Assembly (NCBI RefSeq): GCF_901933205.1
Contig: NC_044584.1
Location: 15,544,501-15,608,500 of the forward strand
Direction: 5' to 3'
Source: Camarhynchus parvulus
Taxonomy: Eukaryota > Chordata > Aves > Passeriformes > Thraupidae
DNA length: 64,000 nt
Within the stretch, counting starts at the first letter, position 1. Each line of letters starts with the position of its first letter. The notes under the pieces were generated by a model. That model had not been told where the DNA came from. It saw only the letters and a list, made by a program, of their open reading frames with translations, and searched no databases. The translations under genes were made by a program, and so were the position numbers. Shown here in pieces: positions 16,001 through 29,849 of the stretch.

Positions 16001-19000
16001 GCTGCAGCTTAACCAAAAGCACTGACTTCCCTTCCTGGTGCTGCTCCAGACCATATTCCCCAAGGATCCCATGCAGCAAGGGTTTTTCCCAGCAGTTATA
16101 CGTGGTACATCTGTATATTTCTCCATTATATTATTAAAGCTATTATAGATTTCCTTCGTGCTCTGAATGTTGAGACTTTGCTGCTCTTGTGAGGACTCTG
16201 ATGTTGAGGGTTTTTTCACTATGAATTTAAATATAGTTGACTGCTGGCTCCTTGAATGGTTTCTGCAATATTCAAGGATGGACAAAGTTCCCCTTTATAA
16301 TCATTTTATGAAGTCCTTCCTAACTCTTTCCTGCTGGTGTCCTAAATTTAAAAAACAAAGCTATCAAAGAATTTAAACTTTTTAATATTAGCATAATAAC
16401 TATAATTAGAAGGTTGATTTTGCTATTATCATGCTTTATATTCCCATTACTGTAAGATCAAAGTACATTACTGTACCCATAGCATTTGAATCACAACACA
16501 AAGACAACTAAACAACTTCACAGCCATACCTATATGATACATTGAAAGAAATAAGAATAAAACTATAAATAATTCATGTGGTATCAAGCTTCAACAACAC
16601 TAACAGTAACTTGTTTGACCTGATGTGCACTAGGAAGGTTATTAGACTGATTTCTTCAATGTCAGGTTCTTTTTCTCTGCAGAATTTCTTGTTCAACCTA
16701 ACCAACGATGATGCCAAGACAGAGAGGAAGATGTGGATATTTGGCTTTCACTAAGGTCCTCTGCTTTTTCCTTGAGTGATACTTTCCTCATCACAAGATA
16801 ATGCTCCCCTACATCCATCATCCCTGACCATTTCTTTCCTGAAATTTTGAGGCAGGCCTGGGAAGCAGATAGAGGAAAACCCTGACTCCAAAGAAACAAG
16901 CGCAACTATTTCTATAACTATTGCTGCATAGAAAACACTAAAGCTCATCAGCTCTTCCATCTGCCTGGGCTCAGCTGCCACTGCAGAAGGTGCTGTGTCC
17001 CCCTCAGCTCCTCCAGTGCCCCAGGGTGCCTGAACTGGCCCTACAGCCCTGATCCAGGCAGCTCAGCCCAGCCCTTCACTGCCCTGCCACATTCATCACC
17101 TCTGCACTGCTGTCATCTGCGTCCTCTCTGTGCTCAGTACAGGACATTTCTGTGTGCTTTAGCCAATGACAGGATGTCTCTACCAAAATTCAGAGTGCCA
17201 AAGACAGCAGGAGAGAGAAAAGAAACAAAACATCTCATTAAGTTTTATCCTGCTACCAATCATGCAACTTCTTGACCAGAAATAATTTCTTTTAATACCA
17301 AAAAGTACTTTTGCAATTGCAAAAAAAAATGAAAAGAAAAAAATAAACCCCCATCTCTTCTAGAAACCAATGGAAATGTGCATCCCCAAGCCCAGTGATA
17401 TGCCTGCATTATTTCATTTACTCAGAGAGAAAAAAAAAACAACCAACTGACCAACCCAAAAACCTAAAGGGATTAAAAATACCTGAAGGGAAAAATGGTC
17501 AACAGAAGGTGCTTTCTCATAATTTGTATTCTTATCTCAGGCTTTCCCCAGCAGATGGGCAGGCATTTTTATTTTAGCCCTGATGTTGAACTAGCTAAAC
17601 AGCCCACTCAAATTCTGGAACAGAGAGATTCCTTTTAGCACAGTCCAATGGTGCTGCTGCAAAGCAGATTGGAGGGATGTCCACCCTGCACTCAGGGTGG
17701 ATGCAATAATTCTGCCATGTCAGTGTCTTGGATACAAACACCCCCCCTCTGTCCTTCCATCAGCTCAAAGTCGTGTAAAGAAAATTTCTAGCAAATAGAT
17801 GCAACCTTCCAACTTAGTACTGTCATTAAAAAAAAAGAAAAAGCTTATTTTTAATAAATTGCCACAATGTGGACAATATCTTGTGTCACAACCAGTGGGA
17901 AAATCTGTAGGTCTCTCACCTTTCATATTTTAGATCTACAAATTTTATTTCCTGATTTTTTTTTTTTAATCAGAGCTATACGAATAGACTTGGGTCTAAC
18001 TCATATCACCTGCTGCATCAGTGGAATTTTTCTGATGTATGATCATTCAATATATTACCTAGTATAAAATCATTTGTAATTAATAATGCAATATACAGAG
18101 TCTAAAGATGAATATTCATCTGCAAAAGAAACACATGATTTTTAAGTAAATCTGGACATTTTAAAGTAAAACCTAAACCTAAGAGGTGAAATTCTGAATA
18201 CCACACAAATCTGTAGAAGAATTCACACCCATCTCAATGGCAGAACTGCTCTAAAATTATTGGCTTTTTAGTGTGATTAACACAGTCTAGGCACTTAAAT
18301 TAAATACTTGAGGAAGAAGTGCAGTAATTCTATTTCAGAAGTGCTCCATGTCAGCAACATAAATCGATGTCATTATGATCCAGGACTGCTAAATTAAGGC
18401 TATATTTGAAGTCTTAATATTTATATGTGAAAAATTTGTTTATTACTGTGTTTTGGACATATTGTTTATTCTCTTTAGGGCAAAGAGGATTTTTAAGTCA
18501 GCCTTGCATAAAGAATCAGTATTTTATTCACTAAAATACATTAAAAATATCCATTTATTTAACTGAGGGATTTGTTCTCTTTGTATATCATGGCATCCTT
18601 AAAATAATGCCTCAAAAACATACTTTATATTTGTTTCTGATTTCATAGCAATTATTACAGTTTACTAGTAGCCACCATTTTATCCACTATAACTTTCCTA
18701 ACATACAGAGGTATAATTACAAACTTCAGCAATTATGAATAAAAAGTCTTTCCCTTTACAGTCTATTAAGCTTGGAATGACTTCACAAGTTAGTTGACAG
18801 GATTTTTTTTTCCTATTTTAACTAAAATACCATATACATGAAAACCTTGCCAGGATTATTTAAGAATTCATTCAAGAAAAACAAAACGAACTTTAGAAGC
18901 TGGTACATGTTTGGTTTACTCAGAGTCCTTACTTTAATTTTTTTTTCTTTTAATGCATGCATATTAAACACCCTACAGCAATTTTCACTAAAATTTCTTC

Positions 19001-22000
19001 AGGATACATGGATAAACATTCTATTCCCGCTCCTGCAGTATTCTTACAATCTGATGTTTGCCTCAGGTGGGTTCCTAGAGTATCAGCAGCTTGACAAGCC
19101 CAAAGGAATATGAAAAAAAATCTATTTAAATACCTAATGAAATGTTTTAGGCTCCTCAGAGGTATGAAGTGCTACAGTAAAAACATGCAAGAGTGTAAAT
19201 TGCCTCTTTCTTGACTAATTTCATCAACATTGCTATTTAAAGTTTGTTCTTCTAATACTTCATCACCTTGCCAGAGCACACTGCAAATGACACTAACCCA
19301 TACAGACTACACCCATGGCATCCCAGTTTTATTAAAACATCTCATTCCTTTATCTTCTGCCTTCCTCTTGCACAGTGCTCTTAATTCCTCCTTGGTTTAA
19401 AGCACTCAGGCTGACAACCCTTGGAGCACGTTCTAATCTGCCTCTTTGTGGTCTATCAAGGCAATGATCTGAGAACTGAGCAGTGTGTAATTAGCCACTG
19501 ACATGTCCAAAGGAACTGTTATGGTCTATCCTGTCACAGGCAGTGACCCAATGGACTGTAACAGTTTTGGTCTGCTGGAGCAGGAATCAATGTTTTAGTA
19601 ACTCCCCAACTCCGTATTTATCCACCCTGCTGAGTACAACGCTGCAAAGTTTTAAAGTTGCAATTTCTTCCAATATCCTCTAAGAGCAAAGAAGTTTTTA
19701 TGAGCTAGTAATGAGATAATTCCTACTTTAAAAATGTTAACCAGTCCTTTCCCTTCCCTCCTTTTAGAGAAAACGTATGAAAATCCATTAAATAACATAT
19801 TCATAATGACAGTTATTTACTATGAGGTTTTACATTAGAATAAGGAACTCCCAAGTTAAAAGTCAGGCTACGTAACCAGACATAAGCTGGAGAGATAAAC
19901 CAAGAGAGGATACTGAAACTGAGATGTAAATGTCAGAATAGGTGTGCTGACATTTATTTTTTTTTAACACAATGAGCATTTAACAGCTCTCCCTATGCTC
20001 AAGAAGAACCTGGCAGCAAAAGTACTGAGCACCTTAAGCTTTGAGCACATCAGGAAGCCAGGTATGGAAATCTGGGCTTTAGTCTAACCTCTACCTTCTA
20101 TCCCAGTTTTTTCTTCATAATTTCCAGCATGGATGTCACAGCAGATTTCACAGAAAAAGCCAAGCCTTTCTTTGTTTATGGGGATTCCTAAAATATCCCT
20201 TGATACTGCAGTGAGTGAGAATGGAGATTAAAAGTAAGAGAAGCAGAAGTAGGGTATGAATGAAACCAGCTCTGACACAACAAAAGTTTAATAACTGGTG
20301 TTTGCCATAATTCTGGGCAGTAGCACCAAGCTTTTTCACTACTGTATCCCCTCAGATTTGAACTGGTGGAGGAGTTTTAGCAGTTTCCTGGATATTAAAT
20401 GAATAGTCAAACTACACACAGGTGAATCAAGCCTTCAGAGTACCAGCAAACAGGTTAATTCCACCCAGTAGAGGAATGTATTCAAACATCAAAGCAGCTT
20501 CCTAGAACTGGTAGAAGATTATGTTTTTAGGAAATGTAATTGTTTAAAATGTTTTCCTAAACGTGACTCACTGAGTCTCCCCCAAAAATGTCATATCTGC
20601 AATATTTTAGAACGAGCTATGCTTCAATTATTGGAAAGTACCCTATGCAACATATTTTCCTTTCAGGAAATTCCTGTCAAAATGTACTACATGAAAGTCT
20701 GTGCTCGTGGAATTTCAAACACTTTGATGATTTTTTGTCCCTATAACATTTTCTTTATTCATATTCACCCATTTTTACTTTCTAACTCTTCACAGAAAGG
20801 TACTGTTATGGTTACACTATGAGTCATATACTCCAGTCATCCCCAAAACTCTGAATGAACTGGGATGAAAATGGATTATGAAATATTGACATGACTCCAG
20901 TGATCCTCTAGTTTGCCAGAGATCACACAGGCATAAAGTTCTAAGAGGTAGATGGCCAAAGCCACTACTTCTCTCTAACAGCCAAGTCAATAATTTGATT
21001 TTTATTTGAAATAACAGGGAATAAAGAAGCTTTAGCTACCATACAGGATTATCCAGGGAAAAAAAAAAAAAAACAAAACAACAAACTAGACTAATAAAAC
21101 ATCACCACATCGAACCTAAGCATTTGCAGAAGAAGTGTTAAATATATTCTCTGTTGCTGTTAGAAAAGCTGAGCACAACCTCTGTAGCCAGCCAAGGTGC
21201 TGACTGAACATTTTCATTGTCAGAATTTGAGTAACCTACAATATGGGCTGTACAATTCCTCCTTATGGATCGTCCCCCAAACCTTTCCATTTAAGATTCC
21301 ACTGGGACAGCAAAATACACAAATGTTGGAGGGTTCCAGCTGGAAGTTGAAAAGTTACCACTATATTCTATTTTTTTTCATCTTTCAACCTGATTCCTTT
21401 AGAAACTGAAACTGTGTAGAGAAACTCTTTGTCCTTAATCTAAGAAGGCACAAGCATGAAATGAATGAGGTACTAGATTTTAAAACATTTATGCTTCTGT
21501 AAAATTATTTAATGGAAAATTAAATTCTAGCTCAAGATGCTATTATATTTTATATGCAATCAAAACCTTAATTTTTAGTATATATCTCTAGTAATCTTCA
21601 ACAAGAGAAAATAATTTGAATAAAAATATAGTGGTTTTCATTGTTTAATCATAAAATAGAAGATTATATAGTCCACAACATAATAAAAACCCCCCTCAGC
21701 TATAGAAGCTCACAATTTATATTTTGTGGTTTTTTACTCTTCATTCTAAACTTTCATTCTTTAATGAGCATGTTTACTATTAAATCAATTCTGTACCTAT
21801 TCTATTTTAGGATAATCTGAGCACAAATATCAAGTAACATACTTGCCCAAAGACAACTGGAAAATATATTAAAGTATTTCTGTAGACACTATTGCTTTTA
21901 AAAACTGAATGCTTCACATGGACATGTTAAAAACGTAAACTATTAGAATATCAGGATTTTATCAGGAGTAAGATTTAAGGTCTGGAAGATATGGAACTTC

Positions 22001-22350
22001 CACATGACAAAACCTTCTCTCTCAAATTTCACAAAACCCTAGGTATAACCACAGAACATGTAACATAAATTGATAGTGGGAGAAAAAAAAAACCCAAAAC
22101 TTATTTTTTACTAGAAAGTGTTAAGTGCAAAATATTTCGGAATATGCCTTATTCTATTAAAAAAAAAAAAAAAGCAAAAAAAAGAGAGTCAGCTTCCAGT
22201 GATGAGGGAATTAATCCAGACAACAAAGTGGTCAGTGGGAATATCCCCACAGTCTGGAGTGAGGTTGAAATTTGGTGTTACAGAAGGGGATGGTGCTCAG
22301 AGCAGCACCCTCTGTGTGTGAGTGTGAGCGTGTGTGATGGATGGGAACGC

Positions 22351-22392
22351 GTGTGTATATATGGATACAGCACCATCCATGTATAAACACAC
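22351..22392. repeat. Imperfect inverted repeat with GT-rich arms
   Basis: GTGTGTATATATGGA and TCCATGTATAAACACAC pair apart from small bulges, around a loop TACAGCACCA. It lies at the edge of a GT-rich simple stretch (about 22310-22355). Confidence 0.6.
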
Positions 22393-25300
22393 CTGGCCCT
22401 GCATGGGGACAGCAGGCAGCACAGGCTGGGGCTCTGCCTCTCAGCCAGGGCTGCCTCCCTCCTGCCAGGGCTCTGCTCCCTGCGCTCCCAGACACATTTT
22501 GCACAAACACCGCTGCCAACGTTCGTACGCGCCAAAAAAGGAACATCGCCCTTACTCCCATCGAAGGTGCAAGAATCAAATCATAAAACACAAAACCAAT
22601 AGCCAATCAATGTGAATAAGTCTGCCCATAGGCTTAATTCAAGCAAGCCATTCACTGAGCTATGTGATGGATCTGTCAAATCCAGTACAGCATTACAGAC
22701 ATACCAGCAACACCAAGTGAACATGCAATGACAAAATGAGAATACGCCCCACTGCCATGCTCCGACTCCCTCTACCTCAGCAATACAAAACTGGATGACC
22801 TCGCTAATTTCTCTTCAGACTTGGACAGAAATCTAACTATTTTTTATTTTTTTTTAATATTCCATGAAAGATGAATAAGAGCTGTACAAACATTTTATTG
22901 ACGTCTGATTTAGTGTCTCTTGCGCATCTTTACAATTATTTTTTTCCAAATATGCTCAGTTTAGAGAGTTTGCCAGGCAAGTTCCAGACTGATGAAGAGT
23001 ATATTTAGACCAATAGGTCCCCTTTTAGGATTTATACTAATTGGAAAACTTATCAGAAATATTTTAAATCTTGGCAAGTTAAACATAAATTTTTTGGATC
23101 CACTTCTGCAAAGACCTTCAAATCTGTACGTGCAATTTAATATATGATAGATCACACAATATAAAAATTGCAATCAGAATTTGTATCCAGTGATTCTATT
23201 GCTTCATAAATAAAACAAAATGTACCTGTTTCTTTGTTGTTTTTGTTTTGTGATCCTAAAAAATGACTGGAGAGATCTGCCACGCCTACCCCTGTTGTGA
23301 AATTGGGTTTAGGAGTACATGATCTGTCTTGATAAATACTTTGGGGTTTGCATTGATTGGTTTAATGGTATTTCCTTGCCACATGATTCTCCCCTGTATA
23401 TCTGTTCCTCGCCTATTTCCAGCAACATTTCCAACTGTGACAAACAAGGATACCATTGCATTTCTTCAAACAGAGCCCTCTCACACTGATCATTATCAAT
23501 TGACTTGGTCTATTGATTCTGCAGTCCCAAATCTTTCTGTTAACCTTTATTTTTAATTTACCAAAACATGTCTCCAATCTAAAGATTTCCTCTTTCCATC
23601 TCCTGAATTAAGAAGCCTTTCAAATATGGAACATTGCAATTCATAATGGATATGAGTGGTGACCAAAAAAACCCAAAGCTTTCCTTATTGTTAAAATTAG
23701 TATGAAGTAGTATTTCCATTATATGTCACTGCTTCAGTGGTACTCAATTTCTTTGAGCATCATTTTTTATACAAGCAGTAAGTGCAGCTCATGTGTAATT
23801 AAATTAAATAGGGGTTCATATGAACACTAAATAAGTGTACAAGGAGATGTGGAATTTTCAGTGTTGTGAGAGGAGAGCAGATGATAATTACATTAAGAAG
23901 AGCAGATACAAGCAGTGGTACTGAAGTACACTTCAGCTCCTTCAATATTAATAATTTCACAAAAGTTACTAAATTAAATTAATTTTAAAATTAACAAAAA
24001 GTCAATCAAATTAAACAAACTGCAGTTGTGAATAATCAGAGGTATCCATGTTTGCACATAGTTTCCCACATGCAAAGAAATGTTTGAGCAGATTGTTATT
24101 TGTTTTGTTCTCAATGCTAGATTTGGGATACTCTGGTAAAGAAATTCAGTTATGAGATTTGTAATTAAGACAAGAAACCATATTCATTTGGGGCAAGCAG
24201 ATTGAAGATGAGGGTTAACCACATTTAAAAACAAAAATAAATTTAAAAAATCCAAAAGATATAAAATTCATTTAAGATATCTAAAATTATGCAAGCAAAG
24301 ACAGGCTATTGCAATTCTAATTATACAGAAAATGTATCTGAAAATTAGACAATTTTTTTCAAAAAAATAATTAAGGATTGTAACAACTGCATTACTACTG
24401 AAGCCATTTCCAGCTTTCTTTACAGCATTTAAGAGCACTATCTTCCTAAACAAATCGTTTACCTTTTTGGCAGCATAACTCTTTGTGATGTTGACTCTCT
24501 GCCCATAGCAGAACATGTGACCAACTGATATTTTATCTTTCAGCCTTTGATCTGGTTTATGAGAAGGTAACATCAATTCATAATTAAAGCATTTAAAATT
24601 CAGCTTGATATTGTTCAGTTTCTCTGTGTAATGCATAGGTTTAATTAATAGAAATAAACAGCCTATAAAATGATCCAGGGACACCTGAGAGATAGCTGGC
24701 AAAACCTGGCTCACCACAGGAGGTTATTTAGAATTTTGTCCTTTTGGTTTAGTAGGTTTTTAGAAGCAGGAGTTGTTTTGCATTACAGAAAAGCTCACAT
24801 AAAAACCCTAGAGCTGCGACATGCTAACAAACCTTTGTGGAAATGAAATGAAACTACTGAGGAGCACTTCACCTGTGCAGGTTCCCCTAAGTAGAAATAC
24901 AACATTGCCAACAAAGTGCACACAGCACAGATCTACTTGATATCACTGACCCAAAATCAATAAAAAGTAGCTTGCTTACCTGTCTGACACAGCATGCCTC
25001 AGCCATACATGCAAATTACTTTATTCACATAACTTTAAAAAAATATATCTTCATTACCCAGAATAAGCACTTGAAAGGCAAATATGCATGCATAGCATTG
25101 TAACATTCATACCATGGGACTTGGTTCTAAAAATAAAGAATCCATGAACAGCGCTTCGATCTAAGAAATTGTGCACTAGAATTTCTTAATCTCTTGACTT
25201 CTTTAAGAAACAGAAGCATTTGTAACACTAATTTTAGCATTTAAAGAATTTTTTCAATATGTATTTAAGGCTTAAGAAATTATTTCCATGATTCCAAGGG

Positions 25301-26292
25301 AAAACTTTCTTGTATCAGGTATTGAGAAGCGTGACCTTACTTCTCACTGCCATCATGAAGAAAATTATTTGTGTGTCTCTGCCACCAAATATACCCTCCC
25401 TTTAGAAGGGAACACTCCTCAAGGACTTGAAAAATATTAAAGATAGAATAGATTTTAAGGTGAATTTTATGAGGAAAATGTAGAATAATCCTCCTTCTCA
25501 TTACAAAATCATGTCCACACACTGCAAAGACTTAATTTTATGCAATTTGATAAAATCCTGTTCCTACTGAAGTCAACAGCAATTTAGACATTGACTTCTG
25601 AGGGATTCCAACATCCATCTTTCAAGAAGATACACTAATGTATGTGACATCACTCTTAGTTGATAAAAATTAAGTCTTTGAATGTGCAGATTTTAATATG
25701 TTCTTCCATTACTGATATTGTTTCCACTGAATGTGGTTTACATTTTGAGGATAAAATACAGAGCAAAAGAAAAATATTCTTTCTTTCTTTTTTTTTTTCA
25801 AGTACTGAAAAAGAATCAAATGCCTGGGAAAAAAAGCAAATGGAAAAAAAAAAATGCTGTTTTCCATTTCAAGCTTAGACACAGTTCATTCTCAATTTCC
25901 ACTGACAAAAACAATGTCAATGAGAATTGAGGGCACTCAATAGGTTCAAGGTTCTAAATCAACTGAAATAATACTCCTAAGACAAATAATGATCCTTCGT
26001 AGCAGACCATCATGAATCTGTACATTTATTTATCTGCATTGTACAAGGGTCACAGACGTTAACTGGATGATCTACAGCTTGGGAATGTGCACATCTCATG
26101 CCTGATTCTCAATTAAGGCCTAAAGTCTCTCAATTTATGGCTATTCATGGATTATAATAAAACAGCCTGCTTTAGAGATCACAATTATCTGCAGAGCAAC
26201 AAGACAGTTATGAGACTTCAACAAGGCAAATTTATAGAATCAACTTCAACTTCCACTGGTCCAATATTTGTGAGCAGGAAAAGAGCTCTTAC

Positions 26293-26357
26293 CTGTCACT
26301 GTAGGCAGCTGCAGTGGCAGTGGCAGGCTGGGCATACCGGTAGGCAGCATAACCACC
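26293..26357 (-). CDS. RBFOX1: RBFOX1 65-nt exon (GGYAAYRYAQPATATAAAYSD)
   Basis: This exon continues the tyrosine- and alanine-rich C-terminal domain of RBFOX1. The minus strand reads GGYAAYRYAQPATATAAAYSD plus AG, the first two bases of a codon (Ser or Arg) finished by the next exon, which lies outside the window. It starts in phase 0, as required after B40. Borders are GTGTTTCAG at the acceptor and GACAG/GTAAGA at the donor. The human protein, from memory, has PTPATAAAYSDS here, so the bird differs only within the PATATA stretch. A GCATG pentamer on the gene strand lies 89 nt upstream (26446-26450) and another 192 nt downstream (26097-26101), weaker versions of the RBFOX site. If both B40 and M43 were skipped, this exon would be read in a shifted frame that is still open (GVVMLPTGMPSLP...). 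Confidence 0.97.
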
Positions 26358-28114
26358 CTGAAACACAAACTCACGCTCTAACTGCATTGCCATGGCACCT
26401 TCCAGCACATTTTGCAACATTTGACAACGATTGAAAGAGTACAGTCATGCTGCAGTTCGGTTAAATGCATGGGGAATACTGCAGTGAAATGGTAAGGAAA
26501 ATATTCCGGTGAATCGTGAAGCAAAATGGAGCACCACAGATTTTTTTAAGGTTTGTCCCAGAGATCAGGAGAAAGCAATGAACTCTATTGATCAGTGTAA
26601 GCTTTTTTACAAGACATTACTGGATTCTTCTCCAAGTTTTTAAGCAGCAATTGTTCATATGAACAAAGTGTATGTATATTCACAAAGCTGTGCTAAACTT
26701 AAAAGACAAACTCTGCTAATAATCAATTCTTTTTTTGTACAAAATATGATTTATCATGCCTGGTTGATTAAACCTATGAATTTGTGCACTCAATTAACAC
26801 TTAATGTTACATAGGTTTCCAATTTAAACATAAAATTATAATGAAGAAGCAAAATTCTCTTCCATGAATTAACATTCAGTTGTATGTAACAGTAATTCCA
26901 GCTGTTCAATTAAGCAAACAGGACAAACAAACACACATTGGAAAGGAATTGAGTGCAGTGATGCATTGATTATCAAACTGTGAAAACAGCAGAGCTTCCT
27001 GTTCAATGGACCACGGTGTTATATCAACCATTTCCAAATGATCTCAGCATGCCAATTAACAGCCCCAGCCCAGCCCTGCTGATAACACAAACACGATTTA
27101 CGTCCCAATTAGAATTCTCCCCCCAGCACCCTCTGGGACAGGGGCTGCTGTGGTGCCTTCCCCACCCAACCCCTCCCTAACAAAGAGCTGAATAAGACAG
27201 TATCAGCTCACTCAGCTTTGAATAAAGTTCACTCCTTTGCTGAAGTGTTTGCTTTAATGGATTGGTTCTTTTCTATTTTTTTTTTTTTTTGGAAGGCTGC
27301 ATTCACCCCAGATATCGTGCTGAAGCAGGAAGAATAGGCCACGATGTGCCAGTCTTTACTGTAACAGTAGAACATTTTTATTGCAGGAACTTTTGTGGGT
27401 TTTCTAGTTTGATTTTGCAAATAAAAATTCGCTCTTTTCAGAAAAGCAATCTGAACTACTTCTACAAGCTATTTCCCCTTCTACCACTTTGCCTGGCAGA
27501 ATGGCTTTCATCCCTAACACATGTAAACCTTTGTGGGCTTGAAGATTTGAAGCAGGTTGGGTTTGGAAATCAATCCTTCAGCCGACAACGCCACATCACC
27601 CTAAGAATAAACACAAATTTTACATACACTGACAGCTCATTAGAAACTCCAGGCTTTGAATTGTCAGCTTATTTGAAGATTATTATTTCTGATTTTTTTT
27701 TCCCAAGTGCTCACACAGACAACAGGACCTGTCCCTCCCTGCTCCTTGCCAGCAGCAATTGTGTCACACAAGCCCTGGGATCAGGCAGGAATGAGCATCT
27801 CCTAAACCCCCTCGTGCTCTCCTGTGCTCCTCTGGGCACACACAGAGGCTGTGAGACAAAAACACCTTCTCAATTCAGATAATTTCATTTTTATAACCCA
27901 GCAGAAGGCTATCACTGTCAAAAATGTACAACAGGCACAGAGTGCTGCAGGTATGTACACACAGGCCTTTGGATATCAAATAATGTCACCAGCTACAAAC
28001 TGAGCCTGAGAGGAGAGAAATTCAAACTGCACACTTGGGCTGGCCTCTGTCAAAGTGAGACAGGTGAGAGATGGTACAAATTTATCTGTTCTCCCCTCCT
28101 GGTTTTTGAGGGCT

Positions 28115-28274
28115 AAATATTGGGATGGCCTACCCAGGGAGGTGGTGGGGTCACCATCCCTGGGTGTGTTTAAAAAAGGCCTGGAAGTGGCACTGGGTGC
28201 CAGGGTTTAGTTGGGGTGTTAGGGCTGGGTTGGACTCAGTCTTGAAGGTCTCTTCCAACCTGCTGATTCTGTGA
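28115..28274 (+). mobile_element. CR1 LINE, truncated 3' end
   Basis: The stretch contains CCCAGGGAGGTGGTGGGGTC, ACCATCCCTGGG, AAAAAAGGCCTGGAAGTGGC, GGTTGGACTC and TCTTCCAACCTGCTGATTCTGTG, the typical 3' region of avian CR1 ending in the short ATTCTGTG terminal repeat. It is 5'-truncated, as is usual. The element may extend left to about 28005, where GAGGAGAGAAATTCAAACT resembles upstream CR1 text. Confidence 0.85.
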
Positions 28275-29807
28275 AACATGACACCTTTCCCCTCCCTTTT
28301 CTTTTCTCTTTAATTCCCTGAATGCTGCTCTGAGGAAGATACTGAACTGGTTTTCCTGATCCAGTCCTGGCAGTGTGAGGCAGATCTCAAGTCTGACATG
28401 GTTCTGTTCACCAGGGTGTCCAACTCCTTTGCTTGTCCTGCTGTCCACTCCTAAAACCCCTGACTCAGAAGTGAGAGCCACTCCAAGTGAATCCAGCTCC
28501 ACACACACCAGCTCCTACCACAGCATGGAATTGAGACCAGGCCACCATGAGCAGCTCTGAATGGGAGAAAAATGAGACAGGCTGCTCCCACAGCAGCTGC
28601 TCTGAAATCTGCTGGGCTCTGTGAGCACTGGTTTCTTTTCCTTAATTTAACTATCACCAAAAATTGGTCAGTGTGTGATCAGAGACCCTTCCTTGCTCCC
28701 TAGACACAAGAGCGACATTCCTCTTATGCTTACATTTTGATTTGCTTTCAAAGAATTTCTGCTGAACAATGAAGCTCGACTCTGAACTTTATTAAGATGT
28801 TTTGGATTCAGCAATCAGTCTGACATTTATGAGAGCCCTGGCAAGAATGAGTATAAAGCAATACAAATATAAAAAGGTTGAAGGCATTGAATTTGCCTGC
28901 ATTCTCTGGAGAACTAAAAAAAAGCAGGATGTATTTGGGTATCAGGGAAAATCTAATTCCCTACCATCCCATGTCACAAATTCATAATTTTAAAATAAAC
29001 TATAATAAATTACACATTAAAATATGCTTAAGCAAATTATTTTTATGGGGCTTGTGTTCTGCAGTTTTGGTGTTGGACCAAGTTTTCTCATTGTTTTACT
29101 TCAGTTACTTCATGTGATTGTTGATTACTGCAGGAAGAAAACACTTGGAGGAACACTTCACACTGGAAATTGGGGTGGGATTCCAGTTCAAACCCCTGAA
29201 CTCAACTTCTGTAACAAGATCTATTTTACAATTATTCTCTAATTTTGAACTTGGCTGATACTTTAGTTGGAGAATACACCGGTAATCTTCACTACATCTC
29301 CTGAGTAACATTATATAATTATCCTCATGCCTTAGACTATATTGCAAAATAAAATACTCAGAACAAAACTGCAATAATTACATTTTTAAAATTAACAATT
29401 TTCAGTTTCTAAGTATTAGAAATGCTTTAGGAATTCTTTTTTTCCTCTTATATTTATATCCAGGCAGAAAGTACCTGACTTTGGACTATTATTTTGAAAA
29501 TAATAAATCCAGACACCATAATGAAAAAATGTTTACTGCCTTATCTGTGCCCTCATATTTGCTACTTGCAGAACAATGATAAAACAGTGTTACAGCAACT
29601 TAAGTAGTTTTAAAAATTAACAATACTATCACTATCTATGACTTTGTGACCGAATCTGGAAAATAAAATGCAGCTGGTGCACTATTTTTGCCATTTGCTC
29701 ACACGGAATCCATTTCTTCACATATTAATTTGAGTATCAGTATGATTTCACATGAACCTACATCCAGCATGGTGAGGTTTTGCCATCAGTGGAAAATTAC
29801 CCCATTC

Positions 29808-29849
29808 CTGTGGTAACTTATTGCCACACACAGGCTCTGCAACACTGCT
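29808..29849 (-). pseudogene. RBFOX1: Decayed RBFOX1 muscle exon M43 (relic, or re-bordered exon)
   Basis: Mammalian M43 codes VVYQEPVYGNKLLQ in 43 nt. At the expected place, between B40 and the 65-nt exon on the same strand, a 42-nt block follows a pyrimidine-rich tract and TTTATAG. Read with one missing base between CAG and AG, it gives A-V-L-Q / E-P-V-C-G-N-K-L-P-Q, keeping 10 of 14 residues. So the acceptor and phase are right and the length is one base short, but the block is frameshifted. The donor is also broken: after CCACAG the sequence reads GAATGG, as if a T were lost from GTAATG. A GTAATT seven bases further on would make a 49-nt exon (29801-29849), which is also 1 mod 3 and stop-free but in another frame (AVLQSLCVAISYHRNG). 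Whether it is dead or re-used cannot be told from DNA alone. A read error is possible, but two separate lesions make that less likely. Confidence 0.8.

Larger units (their letters stand above)
1..26292 (-). other. RBFOX1: RBFOX1 intron, partial (downstream of the 65-nt exon)
   Basis: This is the 5' part of an intron running off base 1; it starts with GTAAGAGC at the 65-nt exon. I looked for the next coding segment ([20 protein letters not shown] and the last exon ending RFAPY) and did not find it. The stretch is AT-rich with somewhat GC-richer islands near 12100-12360, 13620-13870, 15200-15330, 16970-17160 and 22260-22520. Single-base runs occur at 3172-3187 (T) and 21059-21073 (A). An imperfect hairpin with GT-rich arms lies at 22351-22392. 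No mobile element was recognised with confidence. Confidence 0.8.

Noticed and set aside
22232..22615. Several overlapping frames on both strands in a GC-richer patch
   Set aside because: Low stop density from composition; four mutually overlapping frames cannot all be real and none shows a family signature.
24268..24717. 149-codon minus-strand frame
   Set aside because: No recognisable protein pattern, no exon-like borders with the right phase, and AT-rich content as expected of a chance frame in an intron.
1..26292. Next RBFOX1 coding exons ([11 protein letters not shown]..., ...GGYNRFAPY)
   Set aside because: Looked for on the minus strand by expected codons and not found; they probably lie beyond base 1.
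26147..26434. 95-codon plus-strand frame across the 65-nt RBFOX1 exon
   Set aside because: Antisense shadow of the real exon; the minus strand has matching splice borders and the RBFOX1 reading.
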